64,000 bases of DNA from Sporocytophaga myxococcoides DSM 11118 (lineage in GTDB: Bacteria; Bacteroidota; Bacteroidia; Cytophagales; Cytophagaceae): the NCBI RefSeq assembly GCF_000426725.1, contig NZ_KE384561.1, positions 413,092 to 477,091 of the forward strand, in the 5' to 3' direction. The notes under the pieces are model-generated. The model saw nothing but the letters and a program-made list of their open reading frames with translations, did not search any database and was not told where the DNA came from. How positions within the stretch are numbered: the stretch's first letter is position 1; every line of letters starts with the position of its first letter. Positions 9,175 to 17,833 of this stretch are shown here, piece after piece. Made by a program: the position numbers and the translations under genes.

Positions 9175-9849
9175 GTGAATCCCGACAACTACTCAGTATT
9201 CCGCAATTTCACTAATATAGAGCAGGCCAGAGACTTTGCTGATGTTCTTAAAGAAATTGGTATTGAAGCCGAACTAATACACAACAATCAACCTCTTGAA
9301 GGAACACTCTATAGTGGAGATGTTCTCATATCTAATTCAGTACAACTAAAAATTCATCAGAAGGATTTTGCTAAAGCCAATGCCTTTCTGGACAAAGAGG
9401 CTGATAATCTGACTACGGAAATTGAAGATTCACACTACTTGCACAGCTTTTCAGATGAAGAACTTTATGAGATATTGATGAAGCCTGATGAGTGGAGTAA
9501 TATTGATTACAAAATAGCTCACAAACTATTGATACAAAGAGGAAAACAATTTGACTCTGAACTTTTAAATGTATTAAGAAAACAAAGGATTGACGACCTT
9601 GCCAAACCGGAAGCAAGTCAGAAGGCATGGATACTATTTGCATATATCATGACAATACTCGGCGGGCTTACAGGAGTTTTTATCGGCTGGCATATAATGA
9701 ATTATAAAAAGTCTCTTCCAAACGGCCAGAAAACTTATGCTTACTCAGAAAATGACCGAAAACATGGAAAGGCCATATTTATTATAGGACTTATCATTTT
9801 TCCAATTACCTTTTTCTTTTCCCTTTATCAAGAACTTAAGAAAATTTAA
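9175..9849 (+). CDS. DUF2007-like protein with two C-terminal membrane helices
   Basis: 224 residues from a GTG start. The first 75 residues (VFRNFTNIEQARDFADVLKE, then IEAELIHNN and VQLKIHQKDFAKANAFL) resemble the small putative signal-transducing DUF2007 fold. A middle acidic linker (FSDEELYEILMKPDEW) leads to two hydrophobic helices (WILFAYIMTILGGLTGVFIGW and IFIIGLIIFPITFFF). Proteins of this design occur in Bacteroidota, with unknown role. The start is taken as GTG because no in-frame ATG precedes the conserved VFRNF segment. Confidence 0.72.
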   Translation: MNPDNYSVFRNFTNIEQARDFADVLKEIGIEAELIHNNQPLEGTLYSGDVLISNSVQLKIHQKDFAKANAFLDKEADNLTTEIEDSHYLHSFSDEELYEILMKPDEWSNIDYKIAHKLLIQRGKQFDSELLNVLRKQRIDDLAKPEASQKAWILFAYIMTILGGLTGVFIGWHIMNYKKSLPNGQKTYAYSENDRKHGKAIFIIGLIIFPITFFFSLYQELKKI

Positions 9850-9852
9850 ATT

Positions 9853-9886
9853 AGATGATGCAGGAGCTGACTCTCCTTCATCATCT
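9853..9886. terminator. Hairpin after the DUF2007-like gene
   Basis: A 14-bp stem (AGATGATGCAGGAG with CTCCTTCATCATCT, one mismatch) and a 6-base loop lies 4 bases after the stop codon. There is no strong T-run, so it may be a weak terminator or an mRNA 3' stabiliser. Confidence 0.55.
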
Positions 9887-10031
9887 GAAACCAATCCTCT
9901 ATACCTATAAAGTTATTTAACCAATTATTTCTACTAATAATCCAACAACCTATTACATTTTAAACTATTTAAATATTTTTGCATCCGAATAGTACAAACG
10001 AAGAAAATCTTTTCGTTATATTGGCTAAGGT

Positions 10032-10388
10032 ATGTGGAAAACAGCGCTGACATATATACTTTTATTATGCTTCCTTAATACTGCATTTTTGCCTGGCGAA
10101 AATGAAGATGATACTCCGTTAAATGAAATTGAGGAAGTTGAAGAAGAATATAACAGTGTTGTTGAGCTGGTTAAAGAGGTGTACATGGAAATTCCTGATG
10201 ACACCCCTGAAGACGAAGACGACGACAATCCGGACTGGCTCAAGAAGACAAATGATTTTTACTATTGTCAGATTATAGATATTTCAATAGAACAATTTCT
10301 TTTGATAGAGGATCCCAAATCACCCTTAATTATAAGGCCTTATTCATCATTTTTAGAACATTCATCACCTCCGCCTAAACAGGCATAA
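10032..10388 (+). CDS. Small acidic exported protein upstream of RND efflux genes
   Basis: 118 residues beginning with a signal peptide (MWKTALTYILLLCFLNTAFL) followed by a highly acidic stretch (ENEDDTPLNEIEEVEEEY and DDTPEDEDDDNPDW) and a C-terminal PYSSFLEHSSPPPKQA. No domain was recognised. It sits 147 bases before the RND adaptor gene in the same direction, so it could belong to the efflux operon, for example as a periplasmic cation-binding or accessory protein. That role is inference from charge and position only. Confidence 0.65.
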   Translation: MWKTALTYILLLCFLNTAFLPGENEDDTPLNEIEEVEEEYNSVVELVKEVYMEIPDDTPEDEDDDNPDWLKKTNDFYYCQIIDISIEQFLLIEDPKSPLIIRPYSSFLEHSSPPPKQA

Positions 10389-10535
10389 TCCATTCTACAT
10401 TTCAACAAGTTCATTGCTGCTTGCAGCTTTGGTACTTTCGTGTTTGTTATTTACTAAATGATATTTCATTAAGTCAGAATTCAATTGAAGAAAATTTCTG
10501 TCTGGAATATCCCATACTTTTTAAAAACTATATAT

Positions 10536-11657
10536 ATGAAAAAATATACAAGCAATGCATGTATGCTTTTGTGCATACTATTTATGGCTTGCTCTTCACA
10601 TAAAGAAAACCCTACGAGAACAGAGACATTTCCAGTCACAAGTCCTGTTATTCTTGACACCTCATACACCAAGGAATATGTTGCCGATCTGCATGCTGTA
10701 AAAAATGTAGAAATAAGAGCAAGAGTTTATGGTGAAATTAAAAAGATCCATATTGATGAAGGACAAGGTGTAAAACAGGGGCAATTACTGTTTAGCATAG
10801 AAGATTATTCATACAGAGAAGAATTATCCAAGGCTAACTCACAGTTAAAAAATGCCGTTGCCGAAGCTAAATCCGCTGAACTTGATTTAATAAACACAAA
10901 AGCGCTCCTTGAAAAAAATATAGTTTCCCAAACTGAAGTTGCCAGAGCTGAAGCTAAACTGGAGGCTCTTAATGCCAAAATTGAAGAAGCCAGGTCTCAG
11001 ACAGCAAATGCAAGTCTGAAATTATCATTTACTCAAATCAAAGCTCCGTTTGATGGCATTATTGACAGAATACCACTTAAGATGGGAAGCCTTGTCAATG
11101 AAGGCACTTTACTTACTACTATATCTGATAACAAAGAAGTATTCGCATATTTTAATGTCTCAGAAAATGAATACCTGAACTTTGTAACGCATTCAAAGCA
11201 ACAGGCAGAGAATAAAGAAGTAAGCTTACTACTTGCCAACTCAGAAGCACATCCTTACAAAGGTAAGATTGAAACTATTGAGGGAGAGTTTGACAAAGCA
11301 ACCGGAAATATTTCATTCAGAGCACGTTTCCCTAACCCTGATAAAATACTGAAGCATGGAGCTAGCGGTAAAGTGCTTCTGAAGACTAACCTGAACAAGG
11401 TTATGATCATTCCTCAGAAGTCTGCTTTTGATGTACAGGACAGAACCTTTGTTTTCCTTGTAGATCAGAACAATGAGGTTAAGATGCAAAACATCATACC
11501 CAAACTCAGACTACCCCATCTTTATGTGATAGAATCCGGTCTTACCACGAAAGACAGGATAGTTTATGAAGGATTACAAAGAGTCCGTGAAGGAGATAAA
11601 ATCATTCCGGAACCTGCTTCTATAGATCTCAATAAAGGAACTGCAGTAATAAATTAA
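10536..11657 (+). CDS. RND efflux periplasmic adaptor (membrane-fusion lipoprotein)
   Basis: 374 residues from ATG 10536. This start is chosen over an upstream TTG because it places a lipoprotein signal peptide (CMLLCILFMACSS, lipobox Cys near residue 20) at the N-terminus. The lipoyl/biotinyl-like hairpin halves (IRARVYGEIKKIHIDEGQGV and IKAPFDGIIDRIPLKMGSLV) flank a long coiled coil (about residues 85-165), followed by beta-barrel and membrane-proximal regions. It belongs to the AcrA/MexA type. It links the inner-membrane pump encoded next with the outer-membrane channel, forming a complete tripartite exporter. Confidence 0.95.
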   Translation: MKKYTSNACMLLCILFMACSSHKENPTRTETFPVTSPVILDTSYTKEYVADLHAVKNVEIRARVYGEIKKIHIDEGQGVKQGQLLFSIEDYSYREELSKANSQLKNAVAEAKSAELDLINTKALLEKNIVSQTEVARAEAKLEALNAKIEEARSQTANASLKLSFTQIKAPFDGIIDRIPLKMGSLVNEGTLLTTISDNKEVFAYFNVSENEYLNFVTHSKQQAENKEVSLLLANSEAHPYKGKIETIEGEFDKATGNISFRARFPNPDKILKHGASGKVLLKTNLNKVMIIPQKSAFDVQDRTFVFLVDQNNEVKMQNIIPKLRLPHLYVIESGLTTKDRIVYEGLQRVREGDKIIPEPASIDLNKGTAVIN

Positions 11658-11684
11658 TACAGGCTTTTTATTTAATAAAAAATT

Positions 11685-14600
11685 ATGATTTCAAGATTTA
11701 TACACAGGCCTGTGTTATCAATAGTGATATCTCTTATCATCACTTTAATGGGATTACTATCACTGACTCAGTTGCCTATGACGCAATTTCCAAGTATTGC
11801 GCCACCTGAAGTAAACGTAACTATTGAATATACAGGTGCCAATGCAGAAACAGTTACCAAAGCAGCTATTGTACCTCTCGAAAGAGCTATTAATGGTGTT
11901 CCTGGAATGAAATATATGTCTTCAGATGCAGGAAACGACGGTGTGGGCGTTGTTCAGATCATATTTGAAGTCGGTACAGATCCGGATATTGCTGCTGTAA
12001 ATGTGCAGAACAGAGTTTCCGCGGTAATGGGAGAACTGCCTTCTGAGGTTATAAAAAACGGTGTAAAAATAGCCAAGGAGGAAAACAGTATGCTTATGTA
12101 CCTCAATATCTACAGCGCAGATACAAGCTTTCAGGAAAAATTCATTTACAACTTTACAGACATCAATATCCTGGCTGAATTAAAGCGTATTCAAGGAGTT
12201 GGGTATGCCGATATTCTTGGCGCAAAAGAATATTCAATGAGAATATGGCTTAAGCCTGACAAGATGCTTGCCTATAACATTGATACAGATGATATCATTC
12301 AGATTTTACAGAAACAAAACATTGAAGCCGCTCCTGGAAAAATAGGCGAAAGCTCAGACAAGTCAGCTCAGGCTCTGCAATATATAGTTAAATATACTGG
12401 AAGATACAACACTGAAGAACAGTATGCCAATATCCCCATCAGAGCAAACTCAGACGGACAAATACTTCGCATTAAAGATGTTGCAGATGTTGAGTTTGGG
12501 ACAACTTATTTTGATGTGGAATCAAAACTCAATGGCAAACCATCCGCGTCATTGATGCTTAAACAATTGCCAGGATCCAATGCCAGTGAGGTGATCAAAA
12601 ATGTGAAGATAAGAATGGAAGAGCTCAAGCAGTCTACATTCCTTAAAGGAATGGATTATGAGATTAGTTATGATGTCTCAAGATTTTTGGATGCCTCTGT
12701 TCATGAAGTAATTAAAACTTTAATTGAAGCATTCATACTTGTGTCTCTTGTTGTCTTCTTATTTCTTCAGGATTTCAGGTCAACTATAATTCCAGCCATA
12801 ACCGTTCCGGTATCATTGATCGGTACATTCTTTTTCATGAAGCTATTCGACTTCTCACTTAACCTAATTACACTATTTGCATTAGTGTTGGCCATCGGAG
12901 TTGTTATTGATGACGCAATCGTTGTTGTAGAAGCAGTACATGCCAAGCTGGAGACTGGAAAATTCACCATTCAGAAAGCAACGGAAAGAGCGATGAAAGA
13001 AATCAGCGGTGCTGTACTTGCAATTACACTCGTTATGTCAGCTGTATTCATTCCTACCTCTTTCATGACTGGCCCTGTCGGAATCTTTTATAAGCAGTTT
13101 TCTTTAACGATGGCTATAGCTATTATTCTTTCAGGTATTGGGGCACTTACACTTACCCCTGCTCTTTGTGTACTATTTCTGAAACCGGTGCATCATGATC
13201 AAAAAAATAATCTCTTAGGTAGATTTTTCAGAATATTTAATTTCTGGTATGACAACATTTCTGCAAGGTATCAAAAACTATTAAGCATCATAGCCAACAG
13301 AAAAGTTATAACCTTTGCCGTATTGCTCGCATTTTCAACTGGCACAGGACTTTTAAGCACCACACTTCCGTCCGGTTTTATTCCTGAAGAAGATCAGGGA
13401 ATGTTCTATGCAAGCATCACAACACCTTCCGGTTCTACGTTAGAAAGGACCAAGGCCATTGTTAATGAAATACAGAGATCGTGCAAAGACATCTCCTCTA
13501 TTGAATCTGTATCATCACTGGCAGGAACAAATGTACTCTCAGATGGTACAGGTGCTACCTTCGGCACTTGTCTGATCAATTTGAAACCTTGGGATAAAAG
13601 AAAAGAATCGGTAGATGAAATCATTGAACTGGTTTCAGAAAAAACAGCGCATATCAAAGATGCAAAGATTGAGTTCTTCCCTCCTCCTGCTGTTCCTGGA
13701 TACGGTAATGCGAGTGGATATGAGCTCAGGCTTTTGGATAAGACGGGTACAGGTGATATCAAAAAGATGGAAGGGGTTGTAAATCAATTCATGGAAGATC
13801 TGAAGGCCAGACCTGAAATTGCCACGGCTTTCACCATCTTTGACGCAAGCTATCCTCAATATCTGCTGCATGTCGATCATGACAAAGCTGCACAGAAAGG
13901 AGTTACTGTTGGTGATGCAATGGGAACATTACAAACACTGCTTGGTAGCGAATATGCAACCAACTTTATCAAATTCGGACAAATGTATAAAGTTATGGTA
14001 CAGGCATTGCCTGAATACAGAGCAGACCCAGACGATATCTTAAAGCTTACTGTGAAAAATGACCAAGATGAAATGGTACCTTTGTCTGCCTTTGTAACCC
14101 TTGAGAAAGTCTTCGGAGTGGAACAGCTCACCAGATACAATATGTTCCCTTCGGCAGAGCTGAATGGTGAAGCAGCAGAAGGCTATAGCAGCGGGAGTGC
14201 AATTAAAGCTATACAGGAAGTCGCAGGAACAAAACTACCCAAAGGGTATGGCATTGACTGGGCTGGAATCTCAAGAGATGAAGTAATGTCAGGTAATCAG
14301 ACCATATATATATTTATGATCTGTCTGCTCTTTGTTTATTTGTTGCTTTCTGCTCAGTACGAAAGCTTCATATTGCCCTTATCAGTTATCTTATCACTTC
14401 CTCTAGGAGTATTCGGAGCGTTTTTCATGCTGGCTATATTGGGACTTGAAAACAACATTTATGCTCAGATCTCTATGGTAATGCTTATAGGCTTATTGGG
14501 TAAGAATGCGATTCTGATAGTTGAATTTGCAATGCAAAAACAGAAAGAAGGAAAAACGCCTTTGCAAGCCGCGATAGAAGGTTCTCAAATAAGATTGAGG

Positions 14601-14837
14601 CCAATATTAATGACTTCATTTGCATTCGTGGCCGGGCTTATTCCGCTTATGTTTGCCAGCGGAGCTGGAGAAGTAGGTAACAGAACCATAGGCTCTGCTG
14701 CTGCCGGAGGAATGTTTTTCGGAACAGTATTTGGTTTGATTATTATACCTGGTTTGTATGTCTTCTTTGCAACAATAGTAGAAAACAGAGAGAAGAAAGT
14801 CATGAAAGAACAATTTTCATTATCAGAGTCCATTTAA
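11685..14837 (+). CDS. RND multidrug efflux permease (AcrB/MexB-type, HAE1)
   Basis: 1050 residues, the normal length, with FIHRPVLSIVISLIITLMGLLSL as first membrane helix. The proton-relay residues are in place: paired Asp in GVVIDDAIVVVE near residues 407-408 and Lys in LLGKNAILIVEFA near residue 940. Large periplasmic porter loops lie after helices 1 and 7. This is the proton-driven inner-membrane pump for drugs, detergents or fatty-acid-like compounds. The gene is 27 bases after the adaptor and 3 bases before the outer-membrane factor, so it is co-transcribed with both. Substrate cannot be told from sequence. Confidence 0.97.
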   Translation: MISRFIHRPVLSIVISLIITLMGLLSLTQLPMTQFPSIAPPEVNVTIEYTGANAETVTKAAIVPLERAINGVPGMKYMSSDAGNDGVGVVQIIFEVGTDPDIAAVNVQNRVSAVMGELPSEVIKNGVKIAKEENSMLMYLNIYSADTSFQEKFIYNFTDINILAELKRIQGVGYADILGAKEYSMRIWLKPDKMLAYNIDTDDIIQILQKQNIEAAPGKIGESSDKSAQALQYIVKYTGRYNTEEQYANIPIRANSDGQILRIKDVADVEFGTTYFDVESKLNGKPSASLMLKQLPGSNASEVIKNVKIRMEELKQSTFLKGMDYEISYDVSRFLDASVHEVIKTLIEAFILVSLVVFLFLQDFRSTIIPAITVPVSLIGTFFFMKLFDFSLNLITLFALVLAIGVVIDDAIVVVEAVHAKLETGKFTIQKATERAMKEISGAVLAITLVMSAVFIPTSFMTGPVGIFYKQFSLTMAIAIILSGIGALTLTPALCVLFLKPVHHDQKNNLLGRFFRIFNFWYDNISARYQKLLSIIANRKVITFAVLLAFSTGTGLLSTTLPSGFIPEEDQGMFYASITTPSGSTLERTKAIVNEIQRSCKDISSIESVSSLAGTNVLSDGTGATFGTCLINLKPWDKRKESVDEIIELVSEKTAHIKDAKIEFFPPPAVPGYGNASGYELRLLDKTGTGDIKKMEGVVNQFMEDLKARPEIATAFTIFDASYPQYLLHVDHDKAAQKGVTVGDAMGTLQTLLGSEYATNFIKFGQMYKVMVQALPEYRADPDDILKLTVKNDQDEMVPLSAFVTLEKVFGVEQLTRYNMFPSAELNGEAAEGYSSGSAIKAIQEVAGTKLPKGYGIDWAGISRDEVMSGNQTIYIFMICLLFVYLLLSAQYESFILPLSVILSLPLGVFGAFFMLAILGLENNIYAQISMVMLIGLLGKNAILIVEFAMQKQKEGKTPLQAAIEGSQIRLRPILMTSFAFVAGLIPLMFASGAGEVGNRTIGSAAAGGMFFGTVFGLIIIPGLYVFFATIVENREKKVMKEQFSLSESI

Positions 14838-14840
14838 ACA

Positions 14841-16262
14841 ATGAAGCATTTACTCATATTAATAAACCTATCCCTTTGCATCCTCATTTCAGGATGCAAA
14901 AGTACCGATCCCAACTCTGGATTTACCAAGGGAGTTCCATCATCCTATCATGAAGAAAAGGATTCATTGAACGCTGCAAAAATAAACTGGAGAGAATACT
15001 TTAATAACCCCATCCTGATTGATCTGATAGATACAGCATTAAACCAAAATTTTGATATACTTAAAGCGTTTCAACGCATTGAAGCTTCCAGAGCTGGTGT
15101 CAGATCTTCTACCGGAGCCTTGCTCCCAACTGTGAGTGGTTACGGTACAGCAGCACAAAGAAGATATGGACTTTATACAATGGATGGAGCAGGTAATATT
15201 TCAACATATATCAGACAAGATGAAATTGTACCAATAAATCTCCGCGATTATTACCTCGGGCTTCAAACAAGCTGGGAGGCAGATATCTGGGGAAAACTAC
15301 GTAACAGAAGGAAAGCGGCAACTGCAAGATTTTTCGGTTCCATTGAAGCTAAAAATTTTGTAGTAACTAATATCATTGCTGAAGTTTCCAATAGTTACTA
15401 TGAGCTTCAGGCACTTGATAACAGACTGAATATTTTGCGGGAGAATATGAAGCTTCAGGAAGATGCACTATTGATAGTACAAACCCAAAAACAAGCTGGT
15501 ATTGCCAATGAACTTGCTGTAAAGCAATTTGAAGGTCAGGTTTTAAATTCGAAAACCATGGAAAAAGAAACCCTTCAGGAAATCATTGAGACTGAAAACA
15601 GAATAAACTATTTGCTTGGAAGGTATCCACAGTCTGTAAGACGCAATAAAGATCTATATAAGGACTCGCTTGATTTTCTTGTCAATATAGGCACTCCTGC
15701 TGACCTGCTTGGAAATCGTCCAGATATAAGGCAATCAGAGTTTGAACTAAAGGCAGCCAGAGCAGATGTCAAAGCTGCACAGGCAGCCCTTTATCCATCG
15801 TTGAACATTACAGGTGCATATGGTTATCAGGCCTTCAGAACAAGTTTACTGTTTACCAGTCCGGAATCCATAGCTTACTCAATATTCGGAGGACTTACAG
15901 CTCCTTTATTAAACAGAAGCCAGATCAAAGCTGAATTCCGGAATGCTAACGCAGCACAAACAGAAGCTTTGTACAATTACCAGCAAAGCATTATAAATGG
16001 ATATATTGAAGTGTATAATGAATTGACAAGATTAAAAAGCCTTCAGGAAATTCACGACCTGAGGACCAACGAATCTCTTGCCTTGAGTCAATCTGTAGAT
16101 ATTTCAACTGAGCTTTTCAGATCAGGGCGAGCTTCTTACCTTGAAGTGATTACTTCACAGCAGAAATCACTGGATGCTCAGCTTCAACTTGTGGAAGCAA
16201 GAAAAAGACAGAACATGGCAAAGACCAATATTTATAAAGCTCTTGGAGGTGGCTGGCGATAA
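14841..16262 (+). CDS. Outer-membrane efflux lipoprotein (OprM/NodT-type TolC homologue)
   Basis: 473 residues with lipoprotein signal (LCILISGCKSTD) and the two repeated halves of the outer-membrane efflux protein fold: INWREYFNNPILIDLIDTAL near the start, the LGNRPDIRQSEFELKAARAD motif in the middle, and FRSGRASYLEVITSQQKSLD in the last third. It forms the trimeric barrel-tunnel that connects with the RND pump and adaptor encoded just upstream. An imperfect terminator follows 31 bases after the stop. Confidence 0.96.
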   Translation: MKHLLILINLSLCILISGCKSTDPNSGFTKGVPSSYHEEKDSLNAAKINWREYFNNPILIDLIDTALNQNFDILKAFQRIEASRAGVRSSTGALLPTVSGYGTAAQRRYGLYTMDGAGNISTYIRQDEIVPINLRDYYLGLQTSWEADIWGKLRNRRKAATARFFGSIEAKNFVVTNIIAEVSNSYYELQALDNRLNILRENMKLQEDALLIVQTQKQAGIANELAVKQFEGQVLNSKTMEKETLQEIIETENRINYLLGRYPQSVRRNKDLYKDSLDFLVNIGTPADLLGNRPDIRQSEFELKAARADVKAAQAALYPSLNITGAYGYQAFRTSLLFTSPESIAYSIFGGLTAPLLNRSQIKAEFRNANAAQTEALYNYQQSIINGYIEVYNELTRLKSLQEIHDLRTNESLALSQSVDISTELFRSGRASYLEVITSQQKSLDAQLQLVEARKRQNMAKTNIYKALGGGWR

Positions 16263-16293
16263 GAGTTTATAACACTTAATCTAAACTAGTATT

Positions 16294-16321
16294 AGAGACA
16301 CCATGCTTGGCGTCTCTTTTT
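16294..16321 (+). terminator. Intrinsic terminator of the RND operon
   Basis: Stem AGAGACACCA / TGGCGTCTCT with one A-C mismatch and a four-base loop, followed by five or more T. It resembles the perfect hairpin at 16446, suggesting a common origin. Confidence 0.8.
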
Positions 16322-16445
16322 CGGTAACAGGCCAATGAAAAAATTCCTATTATTCTTCGATTACTTTAAAGAATCATTGACAAACATTCTGGAATTTGAA
16401 ATATTCTAAATTGTGCTAACTTGAAAACATCTCTGTTATGGAAAA

Positions 16446-16468
16446 GGAGACGCCAGCATGGCGTCTCC
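16446..16468. repeat. Perfect 10-bp inverted repeat related to the neighbouring terminator
   Basis: GGAGACGCCA, spacer GCA, TGGCGTCTCC. It shares the GAGAC-CCA / TGGCGTCTC arms with the terminator 145 bp upstream but lacks a T-run. It may be a small dispersed palindromic element. The 276 bases between 16263 and 16537 hold only these two hairpins and a 24-codon frame that I do not regard as a gene. Confidence 0.7.
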
Positions 16469-16537
16469 ACTAAATACCAATTTCTGAAATTACTATTAAA
16501 ATTTTATTTATATTGATTTAAATTCCACTTAATTCAG

Positions 16538-17083
16538 ATGAAAATATTGGTAATAACCGGCCCTCCTTATTCAGGTAAAGGAACACAGTGTGAAGTATTG
16601 AAAAATGAATTGGGCTTTCGACATATCTCAACAGGAGATAGAATCAGATTGGAAAAAGAACAGAAAACCGAATTCGGCATCATTGCGAGTGAATATGATG
16701 TAAAAGGTGATTTAGTACCCGATTCAATTATGAAAGCTTTACTTGGAAGGATTGTTGATGAGAATATTAAGGAGAAAGGTATTATACTAGATGGATATCC
16801 TAGAACTGTAAGTCAGGTCGACACGTTGATCGATCTACTTAAGGAAAAAGGAATGTTAATTGACCAAGTGATTAACATAGAAGTTCCCAAGGACGAATTA
16901 TTAATTCGTGCAAAAAAGCGTGCCGAGACATCTGATAGAATTGACGATAAAAATCCTCAAACTCATTTTAAACGCATCAATATATTTGAATCCACAACAC
17001 GACCCGCTATAGAATATATGAAACCAAAATTGAATGTCATTTCTATTGATGGATCAGCAAGCATAGAAGAAATAACGGAATAG
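16538..17083 (+). CDS. Adenylate-kinase-like nucleoside monophosphate kinase, apparently clipped at the C-terminus
   Basis: 181 residues with the P-loop GPPYSGKGTQ near residue 8, the NMP-binding HISTGDRIR, DGYPRTVSQ and the arginine-rich closing segment (AKKRAETSDRIDD, then HFKRINIFESTTRP). The LID is short, as in non-zinc minimal forms. It transfers phosphate between ATP and a nucleoside monophosphate, probably AMP. The frame ends IEEITE at a TAG, but the same frame continues for seven more codons (LKKVIYT) to TAA 17105-17107, and ELKKVI is the usual final helix. The TAG may be a late nonsense change (GAG to TAG). It is probably not the housekeeping enzyme. Confidence 0.85.
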   Translation: MKILVITGPPYSGKGTQCEVLKNELGFRHISTGDRIRLEKEQKTEFGIIASEYDVKGDLVPDSIMKALLGRIVDENIKEKGIILDGYPRTVSQVDTLIDLLKEKGMLIDQVINIEVPKDELLIRAKKRAETSDRIDDKNPQTHFKRINIFESTTRPAIEYMKPKLNVISIDGSASIEEITE

Positions 17084-17129
17084 CTCAAAAAGGTAATTTA
17101 TACTTAACCCTTTCTACATAACTGGAGTA

Positions 17130-17693
17130 ATGAAAAAAAGTCTGATTATATCCATAACATTCATTTTATCCTCTTGTATCAGTAAAAAGGATGCTACATA
17201 TCAAATAAACGACTCATTAACTCCGATACGATCGTCTATTACCTTTCATGATAATGATTCAATCTACAATCAATCATTTAAAGCAGTGAGCTGCGTAAAA
17301 AATGACTGGTTGTTTTGGGAAATTAGCTTTTTTGAAAAAAATAAATCAGAACAGAAAATAACTGATTCAATAAAAGGATTAAGCTACCTGGTAAAAGCAG
17401 CAGATTTAAATAATGATTCGATTGGGGAACTTGTATTTGTGACGGGTTATTTCAAAAAAGGATCAGATTCAACTGAATATCTTAAATGTCGTATCTTTTG
17501 TTATACCAGAGAAAGTAACAAATGGATTTCCCAGGAGATACCTTCTCCACCAGATAATGCACAAAATGACAATTCGAGTGAAGTTGTTGAAATTGGGAAG
17601 AAGTCTATAATCAGGAAAATCAGAAACAAAAGTGGAATACAAAAAAAAATAATCTATAGCTTGAATAATAAAGGTAAATTAATTATTAGATAA
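17130..17693 (+). CDS. Unknown lipoprotein
   Basis: 187 residues starting MKKSLIISITFILSSCISKKD, a lipoprotein signal peptide with the lipobox Cys near residue 16. The mature part contains NDWLFWEISFFEKNKSEQ and LVKAADLNNDSIGELVFVTGYF; the second resembles an FG-GAP/VCBS-type DxNxDxxxE calcium-loop (DLNNDSIGEL). A purine-rich TGGAG precedes the ATG by four bases, unusual for this window. It lies 46 bases after the kinase gene and could be co-transcribed. Function unknown. Confidence 0.72.
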   Translation: MKKSLIISITFILSSCISKKDATYQINDSLTPIRSSITFHDNDSIYNQSFKAVSCVKNDWLFWEISFFEKNKSEQKITDSIKGLSYLVKAADLNNDSIGELVFVTGYFKKGSDSTEYLKCRIFCYTRESNKWISQEIPSPPDNAQNDNSSEVVEIGKKSIIRKIRNKSGIQKKIIYSLNNKGKLIIR

Positions 17694-17805
17694 TCAATTC
17701 AATTTGGTTTAAGCTCGATTACAAATTCATAAGTCTGACGAATATTGAATTCTTAAATAAAAAGTTTACAATTTATAAATAGACACTTTTTGGAATACCT
17801 TTTTT

Positions 17806-17833
17806 CAATCAACCAATCAATCAATCAATCAAT
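17806..17833. repeat. Seven-unit CAAT tetranucleotide repeat at the end of the hydroxylase gene
   Basis: Seven CAAT units (the second is CAAC) cover the last codons and stop of the gene on the minus strand. Slippage would alter the final few residues, but a stop is met within 12 bases in every frame, so the protein would change little. Confidence 0.9.

Noticed and set aside
10485-10535. TTG start for the RND adaptor 17 codons upstream
   Set aside because: It would bury the lipoprotein signal peptide; the ATG at 10536 gives a correct lipobox position.
16336-16410. Short frame MKKFLLFFDYFKESLTNILE after the RND operon
   Set aside because: Only 24 codons, between two hairpins, with no conservation signal that I can see.
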